From: Gordonia jinhuaensis
GTDB taxonomy: Bacteria > Actinomycetota > Actinomycetes > Mycobacteriales > Mycobacteriaceae
NCBI RefSeq assembly: GCF_014639795.1
Contig: NZ_BMGC01000006.1
Span: forward strand, 144,624-208,623
Direction: 5' to 3'
Length of the DNA: 64,000 nucleotides
Shown here: piece by piece, positions 37,885-47,942 of the stretch
Layout of the letters: every line of letters starts with the position of its first letter
How positions within the stretch are numbered: position 1 is the stretch's first letter
The notes under the pieces: generated by a model
Seen by the model: only the letters and a program-made list of their open reading frames with translations
The model's database searches: none
Told to the model about the DNA's origin: nothing
Program-made: the position numbers and the translations under genes

Positions 37885-39216
37885 CTACCGTGCCGCCGGG
37901 TCCGTCTCCATGCCCGGCTCCGATGCTGACCGGTCCCCGACGCCGTCGCTGCGCTCCCCGCCGGTGGTGCCGGAGGCGGCGTCGAATGCGGCGACGTCAC
38001 CGACTACCACGATCGCCGGTGGGCGCAGATCCTCTGTCCGGGCCACCTCGGCGGCGGTGTGCAGCGTTGCCCGCAGGGTGCGCTGGCGCGAGGTGGAGGC
38101 GTTCTCGATCATCGCGACGGGGGTGGCTGAATCACGGCCGCCGGCGATGAGTGCGTCGGCGAACTGCGCCAGCCGTTCCACCCCCATCATGATCACGACC
38201 GTGCCGCGCAAGGCACCCAGAGCATTCCAGTCGACGAGTGAATCCGGATGATCCGGCGCCACGTGTCCGGAGACGACGACCACCTCGTGGGTGACCGCGC
38301 GATGGGTGACGGGGATGCCGGCGGCGGCCGGCCCGGCGATCGCACTGGTGATACCGGGCACCACGGTCACCGGCACGCCCGCCTCGACACAGGCGATCAG
38401 CTCCTCGAAGCCGCGGCCGTAGACGAAGGGGTCACCGCCCTTGAGACGCACCACGAACTTGCCGGCGCGGGCGCGCTCGACAAGGACGTCGTTGATGGCC
38501 TCCTGCCGCATGGCCCGTCCGTAGGGCACCTTGGCCGCGTCGATGATCTCGACGGTCGGCCCCAGCTCGTCGAGCAGCGACGCCGGCCCGAGCCGGTCGG
38601 CGACCACCACATCGGCCTCGGCGAGCAGCCGACGCCCGCGCACGGTGATCAGCTCCGGGTCACCGGGCCCTCCCCCGACCAGCGCGACACCGGCCGCATG
38701 ATGTCCCTCGGGTGCCGCGGCCAGGGTGCCGTCGCCGAGTCCGGCGGCGATCGCCCGGCGCAGCGCAGCCGAGCGCCGATGATCCCCGGAGGCCAGCACA
38801 CCGACGTTGAACCCGTCACGACGCACCGATGCGGGTGTCACCGCGGTGCCACGGCGCGCCTCGTCGGCACGCACACAGAAGATGTGGGCGGCCTCCGCGT
38901 CGGCGACCACCTGCGCGTTGACCTCCGGGTCGTCGGTGGCCGCCATCGCATACCAGGCACCATCGAGGTCACCGGTGCGGTACGCCCGGTTGACCACCCG
39001 CACTCCGGCATGGGATTCGACGGCGGGGGTGGGCTGGATCGCGACCACCGTCACGTTCGCCCCAGCCGCGACCAACGTGCCGAGGCGACGCTGGGCGACC
39101 GATCCGCCGCCCACGATCACCACATCGCGATCGCGCAGGTCCAAGCCGACCAGATAGTGGTCGTATGCGGGTTCGGGAACGAGCGGGCGGGCAGGGTCCG
39201 CAGGTGCATCGGGCAT
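37885..39216 (-). CDS. cysG: Siroheme synthase (precorrin-2 dehydrogenase / uroporphyrinogen-III methyltransferase)
   Basis: A 443-residue fusion. The amino-terminal NAD-binding precorrin-2 dehydrogenase/ferrochelatase domain (DVVIVGGGSVAQRRLGTLV) is followed by a SAM-dependent methyltransferase domain from about residue 165 (VALVGGGPGDPELITVRGRRLL, VVRLKGGDPFVYGRG, VVPGITSAIAGPAAAGIPVTHR). It makes siroheme for sulfite and nitrite reductases and precorrin-2 for cobalamin. The cobB, cobO and cobQ genes nearby fit. Confidence 0.94.
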   Translation of the reverse strand: MPDAPADPARPLVPEPAYDHYLVGLDLRDRDVVIVGGGSVAQRRLGTLVAAGANVTVVAIQPTPAVESHAGVRVVNRAYRTGDLDGAWYAMAATDDPEVNAQVVADAEAAHIFCVRADEARRGTAVTPASVRRDGFNVGVLASGDHRRSAALRRAIAAGLGDGTLAAAPEGHHAAGVALVGGGPGDPELITVRGRRLLAEADVVVADRLGPASLLDELGPTVEIIDAAKVPYGRAMRQEAINDVLVERARAGKFVVRLKGGDPFVYGRGFEELIACVEAGVPVTVVPGITSAIAGPAAAGIPVTHRAVTHEVVVVSGHVAPDHPDSLVDWNALGALRGTVVIMMGVERLAQFADALIAGGRDSATPVAMIENASTSRQRTLRATLHTAAEVARTEDLRPPAIVVVGDVAAFDAASGTTGGERSDGVGDRSASEPGMETDPAAR

Positions 39217-39275
39217 GCACAGACCGTACCCATCACCGGCGGCGTCGGCGCCCCAGCGGTTAGGGCAGACAGGGG

Positions 39276-39602
39276 TTAGGGCAGACAGCGGTGTCGGCGG
39301 ATCTGCGACCAGACGTCGGCGACGGTCATCCCGTTACGGTGCGCGCTGTCGACGATGAGGGCCGCAAGCAGCTGTGACGAGCGGAACTCCGCGCCCGACG
39401 GGTCGCCGGCCGATCGGCGCGCCTCGTTCCACCAGCTCACATTGCCGCAGGCGGCCGCCTCGGCCATCGTGATCGCGGCGTCGAAGTCGTCATGCGCGCC
39501 GGCAGCGTCCGGCACGCCGCCCACCTCGGTGTTCGCGCCGATAGATCGGTGCGTCCCGAGATCGTCGGCCCACAGGTCAGGGGATCCGGTCACGGCCGTC
39601 AC
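39276..39602 (-). CDS. Small protein of unknown function coupled to the desaturase
   Basis: A 108-residue protein that I do not recognise. The GTG at 39602 overlaps the desaturase stop as GTGA, implying coupled translation. The body is Ala-rich and helical with NVSWWNEARRSAG and AALIVDSAHRNGMTVADVWSQIRRH. The longer open frame upstream is antisense-like and overlaps the desaturase. No signal peptide or membrane segment. Confidence 0.6.
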   Translation of the reverse strand: MTAVTGSPDLWADDLGTHRSIGANTEVGGVPDAAGAHDDFDAAITMAEAAACGNVSWWNEARRSAGDPSGAEFRSSQLLAALIVDSAHRNGMTVADVWSQIRRHRCLP

Positions 39603-40570
39603 CGCGCTGCCCTCGCCTCGCGCGCGAGCATGCGGGCGCGGGTGCGCTCGAAGTGTTCGACCTTGCCCTCGAGGTGGGCGAGGAACTCCGCGAGCTTCTC
39701 GCGGTACATCTCGCCCTCCGGGCCGAAGTCCTCGCGCTCGAACACCCGCCACTTGCGCAGCACCGGGTTGATCACCTCGGTCAGATGCTGCGGCAGGTCG
39801 TACACCCCGGCCTTGGCGATGAGCAGAGCGTTACGCCGGAACCCCGGCATCTCCGAACCCGGCATCCGGAAATTGGAGACCACGCCGTAGATGGCGCGCA
39901 TCGCCTCGTCGGGAACCACGTCGAGCGCACCGGCGACGATGTTGCGATAGAAGAGCATGTGCAGGTTCTCGTCGGCGGCCACCCGCGCCAGCATCCGGTC
40001 GGCGATCGGGTCCCCGCACTCCTTGCCTGTGTTGCGGTGCGACACCCGCGTGGCCAGCTCCTGGAAGCTCACATAGGCCACCGCATAGAGCATGTCGATG
40101 GAGTGGTCGCGCTGCCCGTCGTCGTCGGGAATCGGGTTGAACCCGGTGGTCATATGCGCCATCCGGACGGTCTCGAGCTCCACCGGATCGACCCCGCGGG
40201 TCACCACCAGATAGTCACGCATCACCGTCGAGTGGCGCATCTCCTCGGCCGTCCACCGCCCCACCCAGAAACCCCACGCGTCGTCGAGCGAGAAGTTCTC
40301 GGCGATCACGCGGTGATAGGACGGCAGGTTGTCCTCGGTGAGCAGGTTGGTGATCATCGCAGCCTTGGCCGCGTCGGTGAGTTTCGACTGCCACGGATCC
40401 CAGTCGATGCCGCCGAGTGCGGCGAAGTTGCGGCCGTCATCCCACGGGACGTAGTCGTGCGGATGCCAATCCTTGGTCATCGTCATGTGGCGGTCGACTT
40501 CCGACTCGCACAGCGGCAGCAGTTCTCGCAGTAGGTCAGCACCGCTCATCTGGTGTTCGAGAAGTGTCAT
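39599..40570 (-). CDS. Acyl-ACP desaturase, DesA2-like di-iron enzyme
   Basis: A 323-residue soluble acyl-[acyl carrier protein] desaturase. Di-iron ligand motifs EEMRHS and DENLHMLF are visible. Such enzymes use O2 and reduced ferredoxin to introduce double bonds into long acyl-ACPs, in mycobacteria for mycolate precursors. GGAGGG precedes the ATG at 40570. It is divergent from the DevR-like regulator and overlaps the small gene downstream by four bases. Confidence 0.88.
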   Translation of the reverse strand: MTLLEHQMSGADLLRELLPLCESEVDRHMTMTKDWHPHDYVPWDDGRNFAALGGIDWDPWQSKLTDAAKAAMITNLLTEDNLPSYHRVIAENFSLDDAWGFWVGRWTAEEMRHSTVMRDYLVVTRGVDPVELETVRMAHMTTGFNPIPDDDGQRDHSIDMLYAVAYVSFQELATRVSHRNTGKECGDPIADRMLARVAADENLHMLFYRNIVAGALDVVPDEAMRAIYGVVSNFRMPGSEMPGFRRNALLIAKAGVYDLPQHLTEVINPVLRKWRVFEREDFGPEGEMYREKLAEFLAHLEGKVEHFERTRARMLAREARAAR

Positions 40571-40589
40571 CGAGTACGCCCTCCATACC

Positions 40590-40619
40590 GTCGATCCCCT
40601 GCAGTGGTCGATCCCTGCA
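40590..40619. repeat. Direct repeat in the desaturase / response-regulator intergenic region
   Basis: GTCGATCCCCTGCA (40590-40603) and GTCGATCCCTGCA (40607-40619) are repeated with a 17-base period in the 147-base divergent promoter region. They could be regulator half-sites; they do not match the DosR box. Confidence 0.45.
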
Positions 40620-40717
40620 CACGTTCGACCACAACCCTTCTCGTCGCGCTCGTGGCAGGCGTGGGTCCAAGGTCCTGACTCTCTGGTGTCGGGCGTACCC
40701 GGCGTTATCGTGAGTAC

Positions 40718-41425
40718 ATGAACGGTCGCCGTCCCCAAGGTCCCACTTCGAACGCTCGCCCGACCGCGCCGGGCGGCCAGCGGACCATCTCCACATTCCT
40801 GGTCGACGACCACGAGCTGGTGCGGCGTGGATTGCGTGACCTACTCGGCACCGCCGACGACATCTCGGTGGTGGGCGAAGCGGCCACCGTCGCCGAGGCG
40901 ATGGTGGGGATCGCAGCCACCCGACCCGATGTGGCCGTTCTCGACGTACGTCTGCCCGACGGCTCCGGCGTGGAGCTGTGCCGGGAGATCCGCAACCGGC
41001 TACCCGGCGTGCACTGCCTGATGCTCACCTCCTACGCCGACGACGAGGCGTTGATGGCCGCGGTGATGGCCGGAGCCTCGGGTTTCGTTCTCAAGCAGAT
41101 CCTCGGCCACAACCTGGTGACCGCGGTGCGCACCGTCGGTCGGGGCGGATCGCTGCTCGACCCGCGCAGCACCTCGGCGCTGATGGAACGGTTGCGCGAA
41201 CGCACCGAGCATGTCGACCCGCTCGCCGAGCTGACCCGCCAGGAGCGCGAGGTGTTCGCTCTCATCGGCGAGGGCCTGACCAACCGGGAGATCGGCGCGC
41301 GGATGTTCCTCGCGGAGAAGACGGTCAAGAACTACGTCTCGCGCATCCTCGCCAAGCTGGATCTGCAGCGGCGGACCCAGGTCGCGGTGATGGCCACCAA
41401 ACTCAACGACTCCCACCACGTCTGA
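40718..41425 (+). CDS. NarL/DevR-type response regulator
   Basis: A 235-residue two-domain response regulator. The receiver has the acidic pair (FLVDDHE) and the phosphoacceptor Asp in [12 protein letters not shown]. The LuxR helix-turn-helix is [39 protein letters not shown]. It resembles DevR/DosR closely. Its likely partner, the heme-GAF kinase, lies convergently downstream; the desaturase lies divergently upstream. Confidence 0.88.
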   Translation: MNGRRPQGPTSNARPTAPGGQRTISTFLVDDHELVRRGLRDLLGTADDISVVGEAATVAEAMVGIAATRPDVAVLDVRLPDGSGVELCREIRNRLPGVHCLMLTSYADDEALMAAVMAGASGFVLKQILGHNLVTAVRTVGRGGSLLDPRSTSALMERLRERTEHVDPLAELTRQEREVFALIGEGLTNREIGARMFLAEKTVKNYVSRILAKLDLQRRTQVAVMATKLNDSHHV

Positions 41426-41544
41426 GGCTGCACCGGCCGCCGTACACGACTGAGACGCCGGACTCTGGCGCGCGGAGACTCGATCACTCGGAGGCGACTG
41501 GCACTCGGAGGCGACTCCCGTTGCCCGAGAACGGAACTGGTCGC

Positions 41545-43191
41545 TCAGGTGTAGAGCGGAACCTCCCACAGCAGCACCGTGCCCGACAGTGAGCTGGACA
41601 CCGTGAATGTGCCATCGCACTCCTCAGCCCGCTGAGAAAGATTCCCGAGTCCGGAATACTGTGCGTCCGAAGGGATCCCGACGCCGTCGTCAGCGATCTC
41701 GAGACTCAGCACATCGTCGGCGGCGACCGTCACCTCGATATACCGCGCGTGCGCATGCCGCAGCGCATTGCTGAGCCCCTCGCGCAGCACCGCGTCGATA
41801 TGCGGGCCCAGCGCGGCGGGCACCAGCGTGTCAACCGGGCCGCGGAAGCGGACGGTCGGTGCGTTCTGCGCACGTGCGGCGAGTTCGGTGACGGTGTCGA
41901 GTACCCGCCTGCGCAGCGTGGTCGAGGTGTTCTGCGCATTCTTGGCACCCGAGTTCAGATCGAAGATGGCGGTGCGGATCTCCTCGATCGTCCGGTCGAG
42001 ATCACCGACCACCTGCTCGATCGACGTGGCGACCGGCGCATCCTCGGGCAGTGCCGCCAGCGTCGTCTGCAGCGACATGCCGGTGGCGAACAATCGCTGG
42101 ATCACATGGTCGTGCAGGTCGCGGGCGATGCGATGACGGTCAGACAGCAGTTCCATGTCGCGGGCCAGCGACTGCTGGTCGGCGTAGACCACGGCCAGCG
42201 ACGTCACCTCTGCGACCGCGGCCATCCCGGCATTCTCCTCGGGGCGCCAGTGCGGTTTGTCGACATGGGTGCTCACCAGCAGACCGAACGGGCCCGACGC
42301 ACGCGTCAGCTGCAGGACGGTCAACCAGCGCACCTGCGGGTCGGCCCCGAAGTACTCGATGGAATCCGCGGGCAGTACCGCGATCGGCTCGTCCCCCACC
42401 ACATCCGACGGGATCCGGATCACCTCGTCGACCGGGGAGCCGGCGTGCCCGATGACCGTGCCGCGCTCGTCGTCGACGGTGAGGATCACCACGTCCTGGG
42501 CGCCGGTCAGTGCCGAGACGTCGGAACAGATGTGGGTGAGCGTGTCGGCCAGTGCGATCCCGGCCAGCGGTTCGGAGCCCCGCTTGGCGACCAGTTGCAT
42601 CCAGCGATGGCGGGTCTGTGCCGCGCGGAACAGACGCGCATTGTCCACCGCGATCGCCGCGGCGGCCGACATCACCAGGATCACTGATTCGTCACGTTCG
42701 GTGAATCGGGCTCCCGCCCGCTTCTCGGTGAGGTAGATGCTGCCGAAGACGTCGCCGCGGATGAGAATCGGCGCACCCAGGAAGGTCGACATGGGCGGAT
42801 GGTTGGGCGGGAAACCGACCGAGGCGGGGTGTTCGCCGATCCGGTCGATGCGCTGGACCTGCGGATGTGTGAGGACTTCGCCGAGGATGCCGCGGCCCAC
42901 CGGAAGCCGTCCCATCCGCTCGCGTTGCGCCGGGGTCAGACCGGTGTAGACGAAGGCACTGAGGTCGTTGTCGGGGCCACGCACGCCCAGCGCCCCGTAT
43001 GTCGCGTCGAGGACCCGTGCGGCCACATCGACGATCTTCTGCAGGGTGATCTCCAGGTCGAGACCCGAGCCCACCTCGAGAACCGCCTGGAGCAGATCGC
43101 GCAGGTCGTCGGGATCGTCGATGCTCTCCACCGCCGGGCCGATGAGCCTGCGCAGTTCGCTGTCACCCGTCGATTTGCCGATCATCTCCAC
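41545..43191 (-). CDS. DevS/DosT-type GAF histidine kinase
   Basis: A 548-residue kinase with two amino-terminal GAF domains (about 45-195 and 215-370), a HisKA_3 dimerisation helix with the phosphorylated His in RHRIARDLHDHVIQRL, and an HATPase domain (LSNALRHAHARYIEV, DDGVGIP). The first GAF contains HPASVGFPPNHPPMSTFLGAP, closely like the heme-binding GAF of mycobacterial oxygen and redox sensors, so oxygen, CO, NO or redox sensing is plausible. It starts only nine bases after cobB, so it may be cotranscribed with the cobalamin genes. Confidence 0.87.
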   Translation of the reverse strand: MEMIGKSTGDSELRRLIGPAVESIDDPDDLRDLLQAVLEVGSGLDLEITLQKIVDVAARVLDATYGALGVRGPDNDLSAFVYTGLTPAQRERMGRLPVGRGILGEVLTHPQVQRIDRIGEHPASVGFPPNHPPMSTFLGAPILIRGDVFGSIYLTEKRAGARFTERDESVILVMSAAAAIAVDNARLFRAAQTRHRWMQLVAKRGSEPLAGIALADTLTHICSDVSALTGAQDVVILTVDDERGTVIGHAGSPVDEVIRIPSDVVGDEPIAVLPADSIEYFGADPQVRWLTVLQLTRASGPFGLLVSTHVDKPHWRPEENAGMAAVAEVTSLAVVYADQQSLARDMELLSDRHRIARDLHDHVIQRLFATGMSLQTTLAALPEDAPVATSIEQVVGDLDRTIEEIRTAIFDLNSGAKNAQNTSTTLRRRVLDTVTELAARAQNAPTVRFRGPVDTLVPAALGPHIDAVLREGLSNALRHAHARYIEVTVAADDVLSLEIADDGVGIPSDAQYSGLGNLSQRAEECDGTFTVSSSLSGTVLLWEVPLYT

Positions 43192-43200
43192 GCTCTCCGG

Positions 43201-44691
43201 TCACCGTCTGGTCATGGTGTCGCCGACGGGTCGTCGGTCGATCTCGGCCGCGTCCGCCCATCGCGCCGCAGCGGCGACCAGTCGGCGCACGGCCCGCGGT
43301 GTCGACGCGGGATGCAGATGCAGGTAGGAGGCGTGCACGCTCCCGATCACCACGCCGTCGTCCACTGTCGACCGTGCGCCGGTGACGGGGTCGACACGCC
43401 GCCACGTCCACGCGGGCGCGATGTCGCCGCGGGGTTGTGCACACGTCCCAGTGTCACCGCCACCCGCCGCCACCACCACGCTGCGGTGGAACTCGTGACC
43501 GACGACCCTGTCGCCGATGTCGTGGAACGGCGAGCCGGTCGAGGCCACCGCGTCGCGGTATCCCAGCGTCAGGCGTGGGCTGAACCGTCCGTCCACCGGC
43601 AACACACCGGTCATTTGATGACCGTCGAGTTCGCGTGCGAGATAGAGCAGACCAGCACATTCGCCGACGATCGGGGCCCCGGCCGCGGCCAGCGCGACCA
43701 CGTCACGACGCAGCGCCGTGTTCGCCGACAGCTCTGCGGCATGCTCTTCGGGGAATCCACCGCCGATGATCATCGCCGAGGTGTGCTCGGGCAGTCGATC
43801 CGACAACGGGTCGAAGGTCACCACCTGTGCACCGGCAGCGGCAAGCAACTCGGGGTGTTCGGCGTAGCCGAAGGTGAAGGCTCGCCCGCCGGCCACGGCG
43901 ACCAGCGGTCGGCCCGGCGCCGGCTCGCCCACCTCGTCCGCGGGGGTCCACGGGGCGACACCCGCCGCCGGTTCGGTGGCAGCGGCGACCCGCACCAGCG
44001 CGTCGAGGTCGACTCCGGCGGCCACCGAACGGCTCATCGCCTCCACCGCCGCGCGGGCCGGTCCGCCGCTCTCGGCCGCCGGCACCAGACCCAGATGTCG
44101 TGCGGGGACGCTCAACTGGTCGTCCCGGCGTATCGCACCGAACACCGGGAGCCCCACCCGCTCGCACGCCTGGCGCAGCACCTGCTCGTGGCGCGGCGAG
44201 CCGACCCGGTTGAGGATCACCCCGCAGATCCGCACTCGCGGGTCGTAGGTGCAGAAGCCGTGCAGCATTGCCGCCACCGACTGTCCCTGGCCGGTGCCGT
44301 CGACCACCATCACCACCGGCGCACCGAGAGCCACGGCGACCTCGGCGGTGGAACCGGCCGCGATCGGATCGGCTGCGGCGGCCGGCTCTTCGACGATGCG
44401 CCCGTCGAAGAGTCCCATCACTCCCTCGATCACCGCGATGTCGGCTCCGTGCGAGCCGTGCGCGTACAGCGGGCCGATCCGGTGGGCGCCGACGAGAACC
44501 GGGTCGAGGTTGCGTCCCACGCGTCCGGCGGCCAGTGCGTGATACCCGGGGTCGATGTAGTCGGGTCCCACCTTGAACGGCGCGACGCGGCGCCCGGCGG
44601 CGCGCAACGCACCCATGAGCCCGGTGGCGATCGTCGTCTTGCCGCTGCCCGAGGAGGCCGCGGCGATCACGACAGCAGGTACCGCACTCAC
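43201..44691 (-). CDS. cobB: Cobyrinic acid a,c-diamide synthase / hydrogenobyrinate diamide synthase
   Basis: A 496-residue ATP-dependent amidase that converts two side-chain carboxylates of the corrin ring to amides. The amino-terminal P-loop domain (AASSGSGKTTIATGL, PDYIDPGYH) is followed by a class I-type glutamine amidotransferase domain with GGFPEEHA and the nucleophile Cys in VGECAGLLYL. The GTG at 44691 overlaps the cobO stop as GTGA. Order cobB-cobO-chelatase matches Rv2848c-Rv2850c. Confidence 0.93.
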   Translation of the reverse strand: MSAVPAVVIAAASSGSGKTTIATGLMGALRAAGRRVAPFKVGPDYIDPGYHALAAGRVGRNLDPVLVGAHRIGPLYAHGSHGADIAVIEGVMGLFDGRIVEEPAAAADPIAAGSTAEVAVALGAPVVMVVDGTGQGQSVAAMLHGFCTYDPRVRICGVILNRVGSPRHEQVLRQACERVGLPVFGAIRRDDQLSVPARHLGLVPAAESGGPARAAVEAMSRSVAAGVDLDALVRVAAATEPAAGVAPWTPADEVGEPAPGRPLVAVAGGRAFTFGYAEHPELLAAAGAQVVTFDPLSDRLPEHTSAMIIGGGFPEEHAAELSANTALRRDVVALAAAGAPIVGECAGLLYLARELDGHQMTGVLPVDGRFSPRLTLGYRDAVASTGSPFHDIGDRVVGHEFHRSVVVAAGGGDTGTCAQPRGDIAPAWTWRRVDPVTGARSTVDDGVVIGSVHASYLHLHPASTPRAVRRLVAAAARWADAAEIDRRPVGDTMTRR

Positions 44692-45302
44692 CACTCGATG
44701 CCCTTCTGGCCCTTGCGTCCGGCGTCCATCGGATGCGCGACCTTGACCATCTCGGTGACCAGGTCGGCGGCCGAGATCAGTGCGTCGGGTGCGTTGCGGC
44801 CGGTGATCACCACGTGCTGGCGTCCGGGTCGACCGCCCAGCACCTCCACCACCTCGTCGACGTCGATCCATCCCCACGCGAGCGGGTAGGTGAACTCGTC
44901 GAGCACATAGAAATCGTGGCGCTGCGCGGCCAGTCGGTCGGCGATCTCACGCCAGCCCGCCCGCGCCTGCTCGGCATGGTCACTGATGTCGGTCTCGTGA
45001 CGGATCCACGACCAGCCCTGTCCCATCTTGTGCCATTCCACCGGGCCGCCGACTCCGGTGGAATGATGCAGCTCACCAAGCGCAGTGAGCGCATCCTCTT
45101 CTCCCACACGCCATTTCGCACTCTTGACGAATTGGAACACGCCGATGTCGAGTCCGGCGTTCCAGGCACGCAGCGCCATCCCGAACGCCGCAGTCGACTT
45201 CCCCTTGCCCGCACCGGTGTGTACGGCGAGCACCGGCTGGTTGCGGCGCTGGCGAGTGGTCAGGCCGTCGTCGGGGATCACCGTCGGGGTTCCGCGTGGC
45301 AC
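44688..45302 (-). CDS. cobO: Cob(I)alamin adenosyltransferase
   Basis: A 204-residue CobA/CobO-type enzyme that adds the 5'-deoxyadenosyl group to cobalt(I) corrinoids. The P-loop HTGAGKGKSTAAFGMALRAW and the conserved FVKSAKWRVGEEDAL are visible. GTG start with AGAGGAG upstream. It overlaps cobB by four bases. Confidence 0.94.
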   Translation of the reverse strand: MPRGTPTVIPDDGLTTRQRRNQPVLAVHTGAGKGKSTAAFGMALRAWNAGLDIGVFQFVKSAKWRVGEEDALTALGELHHSTGVGGPVEWHKMGQGWSWIRHETDISDHAEQARAGWREIADRLAAQRHDFYVLDEFTYPLAWGWIDVDEVVEVLGGRPGRQHVVITGRNAPDALISAADLVTEMVKVAHPMDAGRKGQKGIEW

Positions 45303-45437
45303 GGGTGGGGCTCCTCTTCCTGTTCTCGCTCCTGCTGTGGTGACTGCGACGCCGGGCGCGCGGAGGTCACCTGCGGGATCACCTGCCGCAAGAGCGGACC
45401 ACCGCAGAACCGCCGCCGGTCATCCTCGGCCGCTGTG

Positions 45438-47459
45438 TCAGGCCGCCGCGCGATACGCCGGCGCCGCGGGCCTCATCTGCCCGAGGCTACCGGGTAGGAA
45501 CTCCTCGAGCGCGATCCGGCGGGCGCCGAGTCGACCGGCGAGGTCGGCGGCCAGACCGAGGCGGATCGGGCCGCTCTCACAGTCGATGACCACGCTGTCG
45601 TCGATGCGGCGACGCAGCTGCTCGGCGACCGCCCTCGCCCTCGGCAGTGCGTCGCGACCCGCGGTGGCGCGTCCGTCGGTGAGGACCACCAGCAGTGGTC
45701 GGCGATGCTGATCGTGGCGCTGACTGCGGGCGATCACCTCCCAGCCGCGGGTGAGGCCCTCCGCAAGCGGGGTGCGTCCGCCGGTGCATCTGCCCTCGAG
45801 GCCGCGTCGGGCCACCTGGACCGAGCGGGTCGGCGGTACCGCGATCTGCGCGTCGACTCCGGCCATCGTGATCACCGCAACCTGGTCGCGCCGCTGATAA
45901 GAGTCACGCAGCAGCGCCACACAGGCCTGCGAAACGGCGTCGAGGCGGCGGCGAGCGGCCATCGACCCGGACAGATCCACCACGAACACCACGAGATTCG
46001 CCTCACCCGCGTGACGCTGGGCGGGCACCACATCGGCGGCGGAGATGCGCACCGGCAGTTCGCCGACGCCGTGGCGTTCGGCAGCCGTGCGCGCGGTGGC
46101 GATCATGTGCAGTCCGTGCCCACGCGTGTCCGCCCGCACCACCCGACCGCTTCGCGACCGTGTCCGCGAGCGACGACCCGGGGCACCGGAGTCGCCAATT
46201 CCTTTGGCACGCAACGTGGTACGCGGCCGCGAGGTGGGCTCTGACATGGCCATCGATCCCTGTGGGGCACGCCCGGTTCCGGTGGGACAGTCCTGCGGCG
46301 CGCCAACCCCACCGCCCGGCGGGTCGTCATCCGGCCCACCTGGTCCGCCATCATCTGGTCCACGATCGTCGGGTCCGCGACCTCCGGATCCGGATGCGTC
46401 GCGGCCGGACTCACCATCCTGCTCCGCGCCGTCACGATCGTCGGCGGGCGGCGGCGCGCTCGGCGGATCCGCCTGCCGGGCCGCTGATTCCATCGCGTCA
46501 TCGAGCTGCTGCTCACTGATCCCGGTGTCGTCGAAAGCGTCGCGACGGCGACGGTGTGCCAGCGCCAGCTCCACGGCCACGCGCACATCGGATTCCTCGA
46601 CCGCCTCGGCGCCACGCCAGGCGGCATGGGCGCGTGCGGTGCGGGCCACCACGATGTCGCCGCGCAACCCGTCGACATCGAGTGCCGCGCACACCGCCGC
46701 GATCCGTCGCATCTGCACATGCGGCAGCGCCACCTGCCCGACCATCGCGCGGGCATCGGAAATCTGTTGGGCCAGTTGCGTTTCAGCGTCGGCGAAGGCT
46801 GCGGCGAATGCGTCGGGATCGGCGTCGAAGGCCAGCCGGCGGCTGACCACCTCCACGCGAGCGTCCACATCGGCCGGCGCGGCGACATCGACGAACAGAC
46901 CGAACCTGTCGAGCAGCTGCGGACGCAACTCGCCTTCCTCGGGATTCATCGTCCCGACCATCACAAAGCGAGCGGAGTAGCCGTGCGAGACGCCGTCGCG
47001 TTCGACCACCACACGTCCGGTCGCAGCGGCGTCGAGCAGCACATCCACCAGATGATCGGCGAGCAGATTGACCTCGTCGATGTAGAGCATGCCACCGTCG
47101 GCATCGGCGAGGACACCGGGGGTGAACACCTGGCGGCCGTCGTGCAGCATCCGCTCGATGTCGATCGAGCCGATCACCCTGTCTTCTGTTGCGCCGATAG
47201 GCAGTTCGACCACGCGGGCGCGACCGGAGGTGTCGATACGCGAGAGCACCCCGGCAAGCGCCCGCACAGCGGTTGTCTTCGCGGTCCCCTTCTGACCGGC
47301 CACCAGCACGCCACCGATCTCCGGTGTGATCGCGCTGAGAATGAGCGCCAGCTTGAGGCGATCGGCCCCGACCACAGCGCTGAACGGGAACAGCGTCGGC
47401 GACCTCCGACTCGCATCGAGGTCAGGGGTGGCGCCCGTGTCGGTCTGCGCAGAACTCAC
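45438..47459 (-). CDS. Magnesium/cobalt chelatase-like AAA-VWA protein
   Basis: A 673-residue fusion of a ChlI-like AAA ATPase (about 20-300; Walker [15 protein letters not shown], Walker B-like [15 protein letters not shown]), an acidic Pro/Gly/Asp-rich linker (about 330-420) and a ChlD-like VWA domain with MIDAS motif [11 protein letters not shown]. It is next to cobO and cobB, where Rv2850c sits in M. tuberculosis. A role in cobalt insertion is inferred; a CobN-type large subunit is not in the window. The GTG at 47459 overlaps the GNAT gene stop. Confidence 0.88.
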   Translation of the reverse strand: MSSAQTDTGATPDLDASRRSPTLFPFSAVVGADRLKLALILSAITPEIGGVLVAGQKGTAKTTAVRALAGVLSRIDTSGRARVVELPIGATEDRVIGSIDIERMLHDGRQVFTPGVLADADGGMLYIDEVNLLADHLVDVLLDAAATGRVVVERDGVSHGYSARFVMVGTMNPEEGELRPQLLDRFGLFVDVAAPADVDARVEVVSRRLAFDADPDAFAAAFADAETQLAQQISDARAMVGQVALPHVQMRRIAAVCAALDVDGLRGDIVVARTARAHAAWRGAEAVEESDVRVAVELALAHRRRRDAFDDTGISEQQLDDAMESAARQADPPSAPPPADDRDGAEQDGESGRDASGSGGRGPDDRGPDDGGPGGPDDDPPGGGVGAPQDCPTGTGRAPQGSMAMSEPTSRPRTTLRAKGIGDSGAPGRRSRTRSRSGRVVRADTRGHGLHMIATARTAAERHGVGELPVRISAADVVPAQRHAGEANLVVFVVDLSGSMAARRRLDAVSQACVALLRDSYQRRDQVAVITMAGVDAQIAVPPTRSVQVARRGLEGRCTGGRTPLAEGLTRGWEVIARSQRHDQHRRPLLVVLTDGRATAGRDALPRARAVAEQLRRRIDDSVVIDCESGPIRLGLAADLAGRLGARRIALEEFLPGSLGQMRPAAPAYRAAA

Positions 47460-47929
47460 GAAGCAGCCGACTCCGCACCGCCGCGGATCATGGGGACGTG
47501 CGGGATGCCGTCGAGTAGGTATTCGGGTCCCTCCGGGCGGAAGCCGTGTTTGGCATACATGTCCACCAGATACGACTGCGCGTGGATCCGGCAGATGCGC
47601 GGACCCACCTCGGCCAGCGCTGTGCGCAGCAATCGGGTGGTGTGCCCCTGACCGCGGTGCGCGCGTTCGGTGCACAACCGCCCGATGCGGAAGATGTCAC
47701 CCTCGACCTCGTCGTATTCCTCGAGCAGCCGCAGGGTGCAGATCACCTGACCGTCCTCTTCCAACCACAGGTGACGCGTGGTCGGCGCCAGATCGCGGCC
47801 GTCGAGTTCCTCATAGGGACAGGACTGTTCGACAACGAACACGTCCTGCCTCAGCTTGAGGATGTCGTAGAGGGTGATGGTGTCGAGATCCAACGCCCAG
47901 CTTCGGTGGAGTATTGCCGTCGCCGTCAT
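47456..47929 (-). CDS. GNAT acetyltransferase, ElaA-like
   Basis: A 157-residue single-domain acetyltransferase of the ElaA branch. The opening [21 protein letters not shown] and the CoA-binding loop [18 protein letters not shown] are visible. Substrate unknown. A second ATG at 47935 is two codons earlier. It overlaps the chelatase gene by four bases, as in the Rv2851c-Rv2850c pair. Confidence 0.86.
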   Translation of the reverse strand: MTATAILHRSWALDLDTITLYDILKLRQDVFVVEQSCPYEELDGRDLAPTTRHLWLEEDGQVICTLRLLEEYDEVEGDIFRIGRLCTERAHRGQGHTTRLLRTALAEVGPRICRIHAQSYLVDMYAKHGFRPEGPEYLLDGIPHVPMIRGGAESAAS

Positions 47930-47942
47930 GGGCAACTGCCTA

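Noticed and set aside
40732..40752. DosR-box-like sequence near the start of the response regulator
   Set aside because: The repeated GGGAC elements are direct, not inverted as in the DosR consensus, and the site is inside the coding region.
42799..44889. 696-residue open frame on the plus strand
   Set aside because: Antisense to cobB and the kinase gene with shadow-type composition.
45303..45437. Possible cobalamin riboswitch upstream of cobO
   Set aside because: Only 135 bases are available and I could not find a B12-box-like segment; too short and no conserved core.
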